Assembly: GCA_031180665.1 (NCBI GenBank) | Contig: JAPSLP010000011.1 | Coordinates: forward strand, 62,001 to 126,000 | Reading direction: 5' to 3' | Length of the DNA stretch: 64,000 nucleotides | Source: Cupriavidus sp. | GTDB lineage: Bacteria > Pseudomonadota > Gammaproteobacteria > Burkholderiales > Burkholderiaceae | Shown: positions 10,998 through 22,585 of the stretch, one piece after another | How positions within the stretch are numbered: the stretch's first letter is position 1 | How the letters are laid out: the number at the start of each line of letters is the position of its first letter | Translations under genes and position numbers: made by a program | The notes under the pieces: model-generated | Told to the model about the DNA's origin: nothing | The model's input: only the letters and a program-made list of their open reading frames with translations | Database searches by the model: none

Positions 10998-11851
10998 ACG
11001 CGCGTCATGGCAACGAACCGGTGCTGCGCGCGGCCGGACTGACACGCCGCTTCGGCGGCCTGACCGCGGTGTCCGGCGTCGATCTGGCGCTGGAGCTGCA
11101 TCAGATCCACGCCGTGATCGGCACCAACGGTGCCGGCAAATCGACGCTGATCAATCTGCTGTCGGGCGAGCTCGCGCCGACCGCGGGCCAGCTGTTCCTG
11201 CACGGCCGCGACGTCACCGGCTGGCCGCAGCCGCGGCTGGCCTGCGCCGGCGTGGGCCGCAGCTATCAGCGCAACAACGTGTTCGCGCCGCTGAGCGTGC
11301 GCGAGAACTGCCGTCTGGCGGCGCAGTCGCGCGCGCAACGCGCCTGGCGCCTGTGGGAAAGTGCGCAATCGTGCCGTACCGCACGCGCGCTCGGCGACGA
11401 GGCGATGGAGCGCGCCGGTCTGGCCGACTGCGCGGCGCTGCCGGCGATGGCGCTGTCGCACGGCCAGAAGCGCCAGCTCGAGGTCGCGATGTGCCTGGCC
11501 ACGCAACCGGTGGCGCTGCTGCTCGACGAGCCGTTGGCCGGCATGGGCGCCGAGGAATCGGCACGCATGCTGGCGTTGCTGCGCGATCTGCGCGAGGGGC
11601 ACGCGATCCTGCTGGTCGAGCACGACATGGACGCGGTGTTCGCGGTGGCCGACCGCATCACCGTGATGGTCAACGGCGTGGTGATCGCCTCGGGCGAGCC
11701 GGCCGCGATCCGGGCCAATCGCGAGGTGCAGCAGGCCTATCTGGGCGACGACGAGGGCGCGGGCGAGCTTGCCGATGTCGCGGCCGACGCCAATCCCCGC
11801 GTTGCAGGCGCCGGCGCGGCTGCCGGTACCCGCAAGGAGTGCGCAGCGTGA
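10994..11851 (+). CDS. Liv-type ABC transporter ATPase (LivG family)
   Basis: ATP-binding subunit of 285 residues that powers the importer. Walker A GTNGAGKST at 43-51, ABC signature LSHGQKRQLEV (SHGQ in place of SGGQ, frequent in LivG), Walker B LLLDEPLAGM and H-loop LLVEHDMDAVF. An alanine/aspartate-rich tail of about 30 residues follows the domain. The ATG overlaps the preceding stop by 4 bp. The frame is open far upstream, but residues before 10994 are only a shadow of the LivM gene. Confidence 0.93.
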   Translation: MNARHGNEPVLRAAGLTRRFGGLTAVSGVDLALELHQIHAVIGTNGAGKSTLINLLSGELAPTAGQLFLHGRDVTGWPQPRLACAGVGRSYQRNNVFAPLSVRENCRLAAQSRAQRAWRLWESAQSCRTARALGDEAMERAGLADCAALPAMALSHGQKRQLEVAMCLATQPVALLLDEPLAGMGAEESARMLALLRDLREGHAILLVEHDMDAVFAVADRITVMVNGVVIASGEPAAIRANREVQQAYLGDDEGAGELADVAADANPRVAGAGAAAGTRKECAA

Positions 11852-12558
11852 AGCCGATGATCGAAGCCACTGGCGTGCAGGCCTGGTATGGCACCAGCCA
11901 TGTGCTGCGCGGCGTCGACTTCCGCGTCGATGCGGGCGAGACCGTCGGCCTGCTGGGGCGCAACGGCATGGGCAAGAGCACGCTGCTGCGGACCTTGCTT
12001 GGCCACGTGACGCAGCGCGCCGGCACCATCGTGGTCGCCGGCCGCGACGTGTCGCGCGCGCGGCCATACGAAGTCGCGCGCCTGGGCGTCGCCTACGTAC
12101 CCGAGGGCCGCGGCATCTTTCCGAACCTGTCGGTGCGCGAGAACCTGCTGATGGCGGCGCGCAAGGGCTGCAACGGACGTCACGACTGGGACGAGGCGAG
12201 GGTGCTCGATCTCTTCCCGCGGCTCAAGGAGCGGCTCGACCACGGTGGCCAGCAGCTGTCCGGCGGCGAGCAGCAGATGCTGTCGATCGGCCGCGCGCTG
12301 ATGACCAACCCCGACTGCCTGATCCTGGACGAGGCGACCGAAGGGCTGGCCCCGAAAATCGTGCGCGAAATCTGGGACGTGATCGCCGCGGTGCGTGGCA
12401 CCGGTATTTCCACCGTGGTGGTCGACCGCAACTATCGCGCCGTGCTGGCGCAGGCCGACCGCGTGGTGGTGCTGGAGAAGGGGCTGGTCGCCGCCAGCGG
12501 CGCCGCCGCCGAACTGGCGGCCACGCCCGGCCTGCTCGAACGGTATCTCGGCGTTTGA
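11848..12558 (+). CDS. Liv-type ABC transporter ATPase (LivF family)
   Basis: Second ATPase subunit, 236 residues. Walker A GRNGMGKST at 37-45, signature LSGGEQQMLS and Walker B CLILDEATEGLAPKIV. It starts with GTG at 11848, overlapping the LivG stop (GTGA), with AAGGAG about 9 bases upstream; an ATG at 11857 is the alternative. Last gene of the importer operon. Confidence 0.93.
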   Translation: MKPMIEATGVQAWYGTSHVLRGVDFRVDAGETVGLLGRNGMGKSTLLRTLLGHVTQRAGTIVVAGRDVSRARPYEVARLGVAYVPEGRGIFPNLSVRENLLMAARKGCNGRHDWDEARVLDLFPRLKERLDHGGQQLSGGEQQMLSIGRALMTNPDCLILDEATEGLAPKIVREIWDVIAAVRGTGISTVVVDRNYRAVLAQADRVVVLEKGLVAASGAAAELAATPGLLERYLGV

Positions 12559-12637
12559 CCACGCCGATGTTGGTCCGCATGCGCCGCCGGATCGGGCGCG
12601 GCGGTGATGGAATACATAGAAGACATAGCAGACATGG

Positions 12638-12670
12638 AACGGCGCGAATACCGCTTGTCGCGCCGTTTCT
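12638..12670 (+). terminator. Possible terminator after the Liv-type operon
   Basis: Perfect 10-bp inverted repeat with a 10-base loop, 80 bp after the last ATPase gene. The T tract is weak (TTTCT), so termination efficiency is uncertain. Confidence 0.5.
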
Positions 12671-12812
12671 ATGGCGCTCGCGCCACACCTCGGGCTTGAC
12701 CGAGCGCCGCTTCGCTCGCATCCTTGCGTTCCTGGGTAGGGCGATCGCCGGCCGGCCCACGTCTTCGCGCGCCATCCGCGGCGCCTCCGACACGGTCTCA
12801 AAAAGATTCCTG

Positions 12813-12842
12813 ATGACGTTGCCGGCCCGTTTCCACTAGAAT
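12813..12842 (+). promoter_or_regulatory. Possible kup promoter
   Basis: -35 ATGACG (12813-12818), 18-bp spacer, -10 TAGAAT (12837-12842). Transcription would start near 12849, which rules out the first in-frame ATG at 12841 as the kup start and favours 12880 or 12922. Confidence 0.4.
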
Positions 12843-12921
12843 GGCGCCCGATTGTGCATTGCAAAAAAATCCTCGAACGATGCGGCCGGCCGCGGCATAT
12901 TGGGCCTCCCGCTCCGAATCC

Positions 12922-14820
12922 ATGACACAACCCACCACGAGCCATTATTTCGTCGAGACCCCCAGCATGCGCATGCTGGTACTCGCGGCGATCGGTGTCG
13001 TCTTCGGCGATATCGGCACCAGTCCTCTCTATGCATTGAAGGAGTGCTTCAGCGCCGAGCATGGCATTCCGTTCAGTCCCGAGGCCGTGATGGGTGTGAT
13101 CTCGCTGCTGTTCTGGGCGATGATCCTGGTGGTCTCGATCAAGTACGTGGTGTTCGTGATGCGCGCGGACAACGACGGCGAAGGGGGCGTGCTGGCGCTG
13201 ATGGCGCTGGCACTGCGCAGCGCCGCGCCACGCTCGCGGCGGGCCAAGGTGCTGATGATGCTCGGCATCTTCGGCGCCTGCATGTTCTACGGCGATGCGG
13301 TGATCACACCGGCCATCTCGGTGCTGTCCGCCGTCGAGGGCATCGAGATCGCGACACCGGCGCTGTCCCACTACGTCATTCCGATCAGCCTGGCGATCCT
13401 GCTGGTGCTGTTCCTGCTGCAGCGGCGCGGCACCTCGTCCGTCGGCAAGCTGTTCGGGCCCATCATGATGGTGTGGTTCCTGTCGCTCGGCGCGCTGGGG
13501 ATCTACCACCTGATCGAGTCGCCGGCCATTCTCGCCGCGATCAATCCGCTGTACGGTGTGCGCTTTCTGCTGGAGCATTCGCTGCAGGCGTTCATCGTGC
13601 TCGGCGCGGTGTTCCTGGTGCTCACCGGCGCCGAGGCGCTGTATATCGACATGGGCCATTTCGGTTCCGCGCCGATCCGCCGCGGCTGGTTTGCCATCGT
13701 GATGCCCTGCCTGATGCTGAACTACTTCGGCCAGGGCGCGATGCTGCTGGGCAACCCCAGCGCGGTGCGCAATCCGTTCTACCTGATGGTGCCCGAACTG
13801 CTGCTGATCCCGATGGTGCTGCTGGCCACCTGCGCCGCGGTGATCGCGTCGCAGGCCGTGATTTCGGGCGCGTTCTCGCTGACCAGCCAGGCGATCCAGC
13901 TCGGCTTCATTCCCCGCATGCGCATCCGCTACACCTCGGAAGCCGAGATCGGGCAGATCTATCTGCCGGTGATCAACTGGGCGCTGCTGGTGGCCGTCGT
14001 GATGGTGGTGCTGGCCTTCAAGAAGTCGGAGAACCTGGCCGCCGCCTATGGCATCGCGGTGACCACGACGATGGTGATCACCACGCTGCTGTCGATCGTC
14101 GTGATGCGCCACGTGTGGAAGTGGCCGCCGGCCGTGGTGGCCGTCGCCGGCGCCGCCTTCCTGGTGATCGACCTGTCGTTCCTGTCGGCCAATCTGCTGA
14201 AGGTCGCCGAGGGCGGCTGGTTCCCGCTGCTGCTGGGCAGCGCCGCCTTCTTCCTGCTGATGACCTGGTATGGCGGGCGCAAGCTGCTGCGCGCGCGCAG
14301 CCTGGAGGAGGGTATTCCGCTGGAGCCCTTCATGGCCGGGCTGCTGGCCCATCCGCCGCACCGCGTCGAGGGCACCGCGGTCTTCCTGACCGGCAACACG
14401 GAATTCGTGCCGGTCTCGCTGCTGCACAACCTGAAGCACAACCGCGTGCTGCATGAGCGCGTGGTGTTCCTGAGCTTCGTCACGCGCGACATTCCCTACG
14501 TCGACGACGACCATCGCCTCAGCTGCAAGGACCTCGGCGGCGGCGTCTTCATCCTGAAGTCCGAGTACGGCTTCAAGGAAACCCCCGACGTGCACAAGGT
14601 GCTCGACCTGTCCAAGCGCAAGCTCGACATGGTCTTCGAGCTGATGGAAACCTCGTTCTTCATCGCGCGCGAGTCGGTGATCCCGTCGCGCCTGCCCGGC
14701 ATGCCGATGTGGCGCGAGACGCTGTTCGCCTGGATGCATCAGAACGGCGCCAAGCCGTCGGACTTCTTCCGCATTCCGGCCAACCGGGTGGTGGAGCTGG
14801 GGACCAAGGTCGAGATCTGA
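12922..14820 (+). CDS. kup: Low-affinity K+ uptake protein Kup
   Basis: Proton-coupled potassium importer of the KUP/HAK/KT family in the inner membrane. The 632-residue product has the family N-terminal motif [19 protein letters not shown], about twelve hydrophobic segments over residues 10-430 and a cytoplasmic C-terminal domain. Length agrees with bacterial Kup. Start 12922 ([10 protein letters not shown]) is preferred on length and promoter position; in-frame ATGs at 12880 and 12841 would add 14 or 27 residues. Confidence 0.95.
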   Translation: MTQPTTSHYFVETPSMRMLVLAAIGVVFGDIGTSPLYALKECFSAEHGIPFSPEAVMGVISLLFWAMILVVSIKYVVFVMRADNDGEGGVLALMALALRSAAPRSRRAKVLMMLGIFGACMFYGDAVITPAISVLSAVEGIEIATPALSHYVIPISLAILLVLFLLQRRGTSSVGKLFGPIMMVWFLSLGALGIYHLIESPAILAAINPLYGVRFLLEHSLQAFIVLGAVFLVLTGAEALYIDMGHFGSAPIRRGWFAIVMPCLMLNYFGQGAMLLGNPSAVRNPFYLMVPELLLIPMVLLATCAAVIASQAVISGAFSLTSQAIQLGFIPRMRIRYTSEAEIGQIYLPVINWALLVAVVMVVLAFKKSENLAAAYGIAVTTTMVITTLLSIVVMRHVWKWPPAVVAVAGAAFLVIDLSFLSANLLKVAEGGWFPLLLGSAAFFLLMTWYGGRKLLRARSLEEGIPLEPFMAGLLAHPPHRVEGTAVFLTGNTEFVPVSLLHNLKHNRVLHERVVFLSFVTRDIPYVDDDHRLSCKDLGGGVFILKSEYGFKETPDVHKVLDLSKRKLDMVFELMETSFFIARESVIPSRLPGMPMWRETLFAWMHQNGAKPSDFFRIPANRVVELGTKVEI

Positions 14821-14867
14821 GCGCTGCGGCGGCGCCTGTGGGCGCCGCCGATCGCATCATCCCAAAG

Positions 14868-14901
14868 CCTGCATGCGGCGCCGCCGTTTGCAGGCTTTTT
14901 T
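14868..14901 (+). terminator. Rho-independent terminator after kup
   Basis: Stem GCCTGCA (14868-14874) with TGCAGGC (14889-14895), followed by six T residues. A GC-rich hairpin (GGCGGCGCC...GGCGCCGCC) lies just before it. Confidence 0.75.
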
Positions 14902-15074
14902 GTTGCCGCTTGCCCTGCTGATGAGGGGAGTGAGGTGCCGAAGTGTCAACTTTCGGAGGGCGGCACCGTAAACTCCTCGGGGACGTCCGCCCGAGCCGCA
15001 CGCAGGCCCCGGGTTGCCTGCATGCAGGCCTTCGGCGCATGTCGCTCTATGTCGTTCAACCAGGAGAACCGGTA

Positions 15075-15752
15075 GTGAAGAAAGTCCATGCAGTTTCCCT
15101 GATCGGGATGCTCGCGCTGCTCGCCGCAGGGGGATGCGCCACGGAATCGTCGCGGGCCTTGCCCGTGCAGCAGGTCGAAAGCGCCAGCCGCCCGTACCAG
15201 GGCGTACGCGCGCCGATCGCGGTCGGCAAGTTCGACAACCGCTCCAGCTATATGCGCGGTGTGTTCTCCGACGGCGTGGACCGCCTCGGCGGCCAGGCCA
15301 AGACCATCCTGATCACCCATCTGCAGCAGACCGGCCGCTTCAACGTGCTCGACCGCGACAACATGGAAGAGATCAAGCGCGAAGCCGGCATCAAGAAGCA
15401 GCAGCAGAACCTGAAGGGCGCCGACTACGTGATCACCGGCGACGTGACCGAATTCGGGCGCAAGGAAGTCGGCGATCGCCAGCTGTTCGGCCTGCTCGGC
15501 CGCGGCAAGTCGCAGGTCGCCTACGCCAAGGTCGCGCTGAACGTGGTCAACATCAACACCTCCGAGGTCGTGTACTCGACCCAGGGCGCGGGCGAATACG
15601 AGCTGTCGAGCCGCGAGATCATCGGCTTCGGCGGCACGCAGAGCTACGACTCCACGCTGAACGGCAAGGTGCTCGACCTTGCGATGCGCGAAGCGGTTAC
15701 CAAACTGGTTGGCGGTATCGAGAGCGGGACCTGGAAGCCCGCCATCCAATAA
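15075..15752 (+). CDS. CsgG-family outer-membrane lipoprotein
   Basis: 225-residue lipoprotein related to CsgG, the curli secretion pore. A lipoprotein signal peptide ends in the lipobox AAGGC near residue 20. The body contains the CsgG core: APIAVGKFDNRSSY, FNVLDRDNMEEIKRE and ADYVITGDVTEFG. Start is GTG at 15075 with AGGAG 8 bases upstream. It leads a three-gene lipoprotein operon; no curli subunit or chaperone gene is nearby, so the transported substrate is unknown. Confidence 0.9.
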   Translation: MKKVHAVSLIGMLALLAAGGCATESSRALPVQQVESASRPYQGVRAPIAVGKFDNRSSYMRGVFSDGVDRLGGQAKTILITHLQQTGRFNVLDRDNMEEIKREAGIKKQQQNLKGADYVITGDVTEFGRKEVGDRQLFGLLGRGKSQVAYAKVALNVVNINTSEVVYSTQGAGEYELSSREIIGFGGTQSYDSTLNGKVLDLAMREAVTKLVGGIESGTWKPAIQ

Positions 15753-15773
15753 CACCTCTTCGAGGAACGGGTC

Positions 15774-16175
15774 ATGAAAACGACGTTGCAAACGTCGCGG
15801 CTGGCATTGGCGGCCGCGGCGTGCGGCGCGCTGCTTGCCGGCTGCGCGAGCCAGAACACGCTGTACCAGTGGGAGGGGTATCAGCCCCAGGTCTACAACT
15901 ACTTCAAGGGCGAGCCCAAGCAGGAGCAGGTGATCGTGCTCGAGCGCGATCTCGAGAAGATCAAGGCCGCCGGCAAGCTGCCGCCGCCCGGCTATCACGC
16001 ACACCTTGGGCTGCTGTACGCCGATCTCGGCAAGGACGACGAAATGGTGCGCGAATTCCAGACCGAGAAGGCGCTGTTTCCGGAGTCGGGCACCTATGTC
16101 GATTTCCTGCTGCGCAATATCAAGCGTCCGGAGAAGAAGGCCGACGCCGGCGGCAACAAGGTGGAGGTCAAGTAA
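15774..16175 (+). CDS. DUF4810-like lipoprotein
   Basis: 133-residue predicted lipoprotein with a signal peptide and lipobox LLAGC at about residues 21-25. The mature part (NTLYQWEGYQPQVYNYFKG...) matches what is known of the DUF4810 family, which is regularly found between a CsgG-like and a DUF799 gene. A short helical region with the tetratricopeptide-like phrase GYHAHLGLLYADLGKDDEMV follows. No biochemical function is established. It begins 21 bp after the CsgG-like gene and ends directly at the next start. Confidence 0.85.
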   Translation: MKTTLQTSRLALAAAACGALLAGCASQNTLYQWEGYQPQVYNYFKGEPKQEQVIVLERDLEKIKAAGKLPPPGYHAHLGLLYADLGKDDEMVREFQTEKALFPESGTYVDFLLRNIKRPEKKADAGGNKVEVK

Positions 16176-16850
16176 ATGAAGACGCTGTTTTCCCGCACGC
16201 TGCTCTCGCGGCTGCTTCCGCTGGCGGCCGTCGCCGCGCTCGCCACCGGCTGTGCCGCGCCGAAGCAGATCGACTACGCCGCGTTCAAGCAGGCGCGTCC
16301 GCGCACCATCCTCGTGCTGCCGCCGCAGAACGAATCGCCCGAAGTGCAGGCGACCTACAGCGTGCTGTCGCAGGCCACGTATCCGCTGGCCGAGGCCGGC
16401 TACTACGTGCTGCCGGTGACCCTGGTCGACGAGACGTTCAAGCAGAACGGCATCACGCAGCCCGGCGAAATGCACGCGGTGGCGGCGGCCAAGCTCAAGG
16501 AGATCTTCGGTGCGGACGCCGCGCTGTACATCGACATCACCAGCTACGGCACCAAGTACTACGTGATCGACAGCGCCACCGTGGTGACGGCGAAGGCCAA
16601 GCTGGTTGACCTGAAGACCGGCACGGAGCTGTGGACGGGCTCCGCTTCGGCCTCGAGCAACGAGGGCGGCAACAGCTCGGGCGGCGGCCTGGTCGGCATG
16701 CTGATCGCGGCGGCGGTCAAGCAGATCATCAACAGCGCCACCGATGCCGGCCACACCGTGGCGGGGGTCACGACCAGCCGTTTGCTGACGGCCGGCCAGC
16801 CCGGCGGCATCCTGTACGGCCCGCGCTCGCCGAAGTACAACGCGGATTGA
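16176..16850 (+). CDS. DUF799-like (GNA1162 type) lipoprotein
   Basis: 224-residue lipoprotein with lipobox LATGC near residue 25. The mature sequence (PRTILVLPPQNESPEVQATY, then GADAALYIDITSYGTKYYVI) fits the DUF799/GNA1162 family, surface lipoproteins thought to form an envelope complex with CsgG-like partners. The glycine-rich stretch GGGLVGMLIAAAVKQIINS could be membrane-interacting. Its ATG follows the preceding stop with no gap. Confidence 0.86.
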   Translation: MKTLFSRTLLSRLLPLAAVAALATGCAAPKQIDYAAFKQARPRTILVLPPQNESPEVQATYSVLSQATYPLAEAGYYVLPVTLVDETFKQNGITQPGEMHAVAAAKLKEIFGADAALYIDITSYGTKYYVIDSATVVTAKAKLVDLKTGTELWTGSASASSNEGGNSSGGGLVGMLIAAAVKQIINSATDAGHTVAGVTTSRLLTAGQPGGILYGPRSPKYNAD

Positions 16851-16900
16851 TCCGGCGAGGGCATCCATGCGGGCGGTTCTGCCGCGGACGGTGCCGCCGG

Positions 16901-19051
16901 CTAGGGGCGGGCACGAAAGGCGGACCCGTCCAGCCAGATCGCGTCCGTCCGCGGCAACGCCGCCGTTTGGCGTTTCCATTGCCAATCCGCCAGCCAGCCG
17001 CCCCGCGCCGGCAGCCTGTTCCGGGTCGAATCGAGCGCCATCAACGGCAGCAGTCGATCGTTGGGGTGCAACGCCAGCGTGGCCTCCCATATCCGTTGCC
17101 AGGCGGCCGTCATCTCCGTTGCCGTGTGCAGCCGTTCGATATTGTCCGCCAGACTGGACAGCGGCAACGGTCGATCCAGGCGCGGCAGCGCCTGGATCGC
17201 GCGAAATACCTGCTGCCACAGCCCGCTGTCGACCACCAGCCGCGATAGCAGCGCCAGCAGGTCGATGCGGTCCTGGCGAGGCAAGCGGCCGGCGGCTTCC
17301 AGCAGGCGATCCAGCGCCGAATCCACCTGCTCACGGGGCAGGTGAGCCATGGCATTCGCCAGGGCCGACAGGGCCGCGCCTTGTTCGTGGACAGGCAGTT
17401 CAAGCGTCATGGCGAGAATCGCGTCCCATGCGGCGCGGCTGTCGGGCGCCCTGTCCAGTGTCAATGCGAGTGCCGGCAGCACCTGATTGCGCTGTTCAGG
17501 TTCAAGCGCCTCGGCATGGTCCAGGACCATATTCCACGCCTGCACCCTCGGCTCGCCGGTCACCAGTGCCAGGGGCAACAGAATGAGACGGAACGGCAGC
17601 GCTTGCACGGCGCTGGCGTCGATCAGCGTGATCACGAGATCGATGTTGTGCTCGCCGACGATCCCGTTCTGGACCCGGCAAAGCTGCCGCAGGACGATGT
17701 AGCGCTCGCCGTCTGACCGCAGACGGGCCATGGCCAGGGTATACAGGACCAGCCAGTAATCCGCCCGAAGTTCCGGTGGGAGTCCGGGAAGTGCGTCAGC
17801 CAGCGCCTCCAGCAGCCAGCAATGCAAATCGGGCGGCAGTTCGTTCAGCTTCATGAGCGCGTCATCCCAGCCCAGCAGGCAGTCCTCGGGCGGCAGCAAC
17901 GGCAGCAGCCGTGCAGCGGCGATATGGCCGAGCGCGGCTGACGATCCCTGGTGGGAGGCGGCGAACTCGATGAAGTATTCGTAGTGCTGCGTGACGGTCT
18001 GCGTCTGCATCGCTAGCGTCGGCATGGCGAACGCGATCAGCAATGCCTCGGGCGTATCGGCCGGCAACGCCGCGATGGCGCGGCGCAAGGCATTGTCGGC
18101 GTGCCGAAAGGCCGGCGGCGCTTCGAATGTCGACCGTGCCGCGCTGCGCAGCGTCCAGATTTGTTCCACCTCCAAAGTGGACGCCACCATCGCGGCCAGA
18201 CAGTGGTTGACCGGGGGCTCGGCCATTCGCTGCGACGGGAGGTCGCGCAGCACGACTGACAGGGCATCCACCCGCAATGACACGGGCAGGTCCATCAGCG
18301 CGTCCTGCACACGTCGATACAGCTGCCTGCGCGACTCCAGGGCGCATGACGGGGGCAAGTCGTCGCACGCCAGCATCACGAGCGCCACCATGCCGAGCGG
18401 TGTGGGCCGCGCCGCCTTCGGCAGACGCTCCACCGCGCCGAGCAGCGAACCGGCGGCGGACAGCCACAGCGCGGGCGGCATCCGGCAAATCGATCGGCCC
18501 AGCCGCGTCAGAACCTCGGAGCGGGGCCCGGGCAGCAGGCGAACGCTGTCGCGCAATACCGCATCGAGGTTCGATGGTGTCACCGCACGATCGCTGCGCA
18601 CGTCGATACCGTGCCGGAACGCCATCGGTCCCAGCAGGCGACGGCAATGCGGCTCCACGCGAGACAGCGCGCTGATGTCCCGCGGGCCGAGATAACCGGC
18701 CAATTGCATCACGATGGGTTCAGGCAATGCCGCGAAACCCAGCCCGCGGGGCCAGGCGCGCGCCGCGGGGCTGGGGCCGCGAACCGACCAGGCGGCGGTA
18801 TCCATGGCCCGCCGCGTCGCCGCTTGGCCGAGGTGCCGACGGCTCCATGACAGCCACCGATCCAGCAGTGTCTGGCCGGGCTGGCCGGGCTGTGCATCGG
18901 CTTGCGGGCGCAAGGGCGAGATGGCGGGCATCCCGTCGCCCGCATCCGAGGCGTGCGGCGACTCCCGCATACCGCTGGCAGCGGCCGGTTCGGGATGGTT
19001 CGAAGTGGTCTGCGCGGGCGCGGACGAGGCAAGACTGCGGGCTGCCTGCAT
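16901..19051 (-). CDS. F-box-like protein with helical repeats; candidate type III effector
   Basis: 716 residues, function unknown. The N-terminal 60 residues are rich in Ser, Ala, Pro, Gln and Thr, lack a Sec signal and resemble a type III secretion leader. Residues about 106-141 match an F-box (LPEPIVMQLAGYLGPRDISA then LSRVEPHCRRLL). Residues about 393-678 contain helical repeats of 36-39 residues, marked by Trp at about 395, 433, 506, 542, 612 and 651 and recurring LP-x-x-x-R turns. Similar logic occurs in Ralstonia GALA (F-box plus LRR) and SKWP/RipS (HEAT-like) effectors; relation to either is inference. AGGAGGAAT lies just before the ATG at 19051, so a start 47 codons further upstream is rejected. 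It is convergent with the DUF799 gene. Confidence 0.75.
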   Translation of the reverse strand: MQAARSLASSAPAQTTSNHPEPAAASGMRESPHASDAGDGMPAISPLRPQADAQPGQPGQTLLDRWLSWSRRHLGQAATRRAMDTAAWSVRGPSPAARAWPRGLGFAALPEPIVMQLAGYLGPRDISALSRVEPHCRRLLGPMAFRHGIDVRSDRAVTPSNLDAVLRDSVRLLPGPRSEVLTRLGRSICRMPPALWLSAAGSLLGAVERLPKAARPTPLGMVALVMLACDDLPPSCALESRRQLYRRVQDALMDLPVSLRVDALSVVLRDLPSQRMAEPPVNHCLAAMVASTLEVEQIWTLRSAARSTFEAPPAFRHADNALRRAIAALPADTPEALLIAFAMPTLAMQTQTVTQHYEYFIEFAASHQGSSAALGHIAAARLLPLLPPEDCLLGWDDALMKLNELPPDLHCWLLEALADALPGLPPELRADYWLVLYTLAMARLRSDGERYIVLRQLCRVQNGIVGEHNIDLVITLIDASAVQALPFRLILLPLALVTGEPRVQAWNMVLDHAEALEPEQRNQVLPALALTLDRAPDSRAAWDAILAMTLELPVHEQGAALSALANAMAHLPREQVDSALDRLLEAAGRLPRQDRIDLLALLSRLVVDSGLWQQVFRAIQALPRLDRPLPLSSLADNIERLHTATEMTAAWQRIWEATLALHPNDRLLPLMALDSTRNRLPARGGWLADWQWKRQTAALPRTDAIWLDGSAFRARP

Positions 19052-19124
19052 GCGTCGATTCCTCCTGGCAATGGTGCGCGACGTCGGCCGGCTTGCCGCC
19101 GTAACGCGTGCCGGAAGTCTCGAC

Positions 19125-19148
19125 CGTACCAGCCAGGGGGATATCGAA
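19125..19148 (-). promoter_or_regulatory. hrpII-box-like element upstream of the F-box gene
   Basis: On the minus strand TTCG-N16-TACG, one base away from the hrpII consensus TTCG-N16-TTCG recognised by HrpB in Ralstonia, 74-97 bases before the start codon. No clear -10 (YANNNT) was found downstream, so this is only a candidate. Confidence 0.4.
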
Positions 19149-19234
19149 AAACCAACGCGGGCTTTGAGATCCCGCTCGATGGCGGGCGGCACCGGGGCGG
19201 CACTGCGGCCGCCCCGGGTCGCGCCCGCATCTGC

Positions 19235-21589
<2,355 letters not shown>

Positions 21590-21740
21590 CGGAAAAACAC
21601 TCAGTCGAAAGCGGGGCATTTTGCCACAAGCGAACGGCGCTTCATCCGGCATGCCGCCCGTGCGGGGATCGATTCTGAATCGGCCTGGCTGACAGGCCGC
21701 GCGCGGGCGCGGTGGCATGCCCCGATGGTAGAATCCGCCC

Positions 21741-22550
21741 ATGAACCTCAAGCCACAACGGGCCGCTTCGCCGGCATGTTTTCCGGCCGCCGATCGCGCG
21801 GCAACGACACCTGCCGGCAGGCTGTCCAAGGTCCCGATGCTGGCGCGGATGCTGGCGCTGGCGTGCCTCGCCGGGCCGCTGCCCGCCGCGCTGGCGCAGG
21901 GCCCGGCTTCCGCCCCGGCAGCGGCCGCTGCCGCCGCCTCAGCCGAACCGCAGGCGCCGCGTGACTTCGACGCCGAGCGCAAGGCTGTGGCCGATTCGCG
22001 CGCCTGGACCAACTACCGCTTCGCTACTGCCGAGCACGCCTGCTACGACAAGTTCTTCGTGACGAACTGCATCGAGCGCGCCAAGGAAACCCAGCGCGCC
22101 GAGCTGGCCGTGCTGCGCGAGCGCGAACTCGCGATCGGCGAGGCCGAGCGCGCCTTCAAGGCCGCCAAGCGCGATCGCGAGCAGGCACTGCGCCAGGCCG
22201 AGTACGAGGCCAGCCAGCCGCAGCGCGCGGCCGACGAACAGGCCAATCGCGCCGAGTTCGAACGCAAGCAGCAGGAGCAGAAGCTGCGCGACGCGCAGCG
22301 CCAGGCGGAAGCGCCCGAACGTGCCGCGAATGCCGCGGCTTACCAGCAGAAGCAGGCCGACTACGACGCGCGGATGCGCGAGGCGCGCGAGCGCGGTGCC
22401 GAGCAGGCCCGCCAGCGCGCCGAGAACGTCAAGGCCTACGAGGCCAAGCAGCAGCAGGCGATCCAGCGCCAGCGCGAGGTCGAGGAGCGCCGCGCCAAGG
22501 CCAAGGAAAAGCAGGGCAGCGGCGAGTCGCCGCGGCCGTTCGGTTTCTGA
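21741..22550 (+). CDS. Exported coiled-coil protein of unknown function
   Basis: Up to 269 residues. A hydrophobic signal segment ([20 protein letters not shown]) ends near residue 52. The mature protein is an almost continuous charged, alanine- and glutamine-rich coiled coil. A conserved-looking start, [15 protein letters not shown], has two cysteines that could pair in the periplasm. If translation starts at the ATG at 21837 (AAGG 7 bases upstream), the signal peptide would have a normal length; the longer form is listed because TAGAAT at 21729 suggests a transcript starting near 21741. Divergent from tex. Confidence 0.75.
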   Translation: MNLKPQRAASPACFPAADRAATTPAGRLSKVPMLARMLALACLAGPLPAALAQGPASAPAAAAAAASAEPQAPRDFDAERKAVADSRAWTNYRFATAEHACYDKFFVTNCIERAKETQRAELAVLRERELAIGEAERAFKAAKRDREQALRQAEYEASQPQRAADEQANRAEFERKQQEQKLRDAQRQAEAPERAANAAAYQQKQADYDARMREARERGAEQARQRAENVKAYEAKQQQAIQRQREVEERRAKAKEKQGSGESPRPFGF

Positions 22551-22585
22551 TGATGGACGTCGCCGGTGGGGGAGGCCAATGGACG

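Larger units (their letters stand above)
12559..12921. other. Intergenic region between the benzoate importer and kup
   Basis: No credible gene. It holds an inverted repeat at 12638-12667 (AACGGCGCGA, 10-base loop, TCGCGCCGTT) followed by TTTCT, a possible terminator for the importer operon. It also holds a possible kup promoter near 12813-12842. Confidence 0.5.

Noticed and set aside
12841..12921. First in-frame ATG of kup as its start
   Set aside because: It overlaps the putative -10 element, so it cannot be transcribed from that promoter.
11737..14739. 1000-residue open frame opposite LivF and kup
   Set aside because: Antisense of two recognisable genes; His/Gln-rich composition typical of shadows.
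14946..17219. 757-residue minus frame opposite the lipoprotein operon
   Set aside because: The plus-strand lipoprotein genes have signal peptides and ribosome binding sites; this frame has none.
18629..18736. F-box-like segment explained as a chance helix in a housekeeping protein
   Set aside because: Kept as a finding: the motif spacing and following repeats are too specific to drop, but it is not proven.
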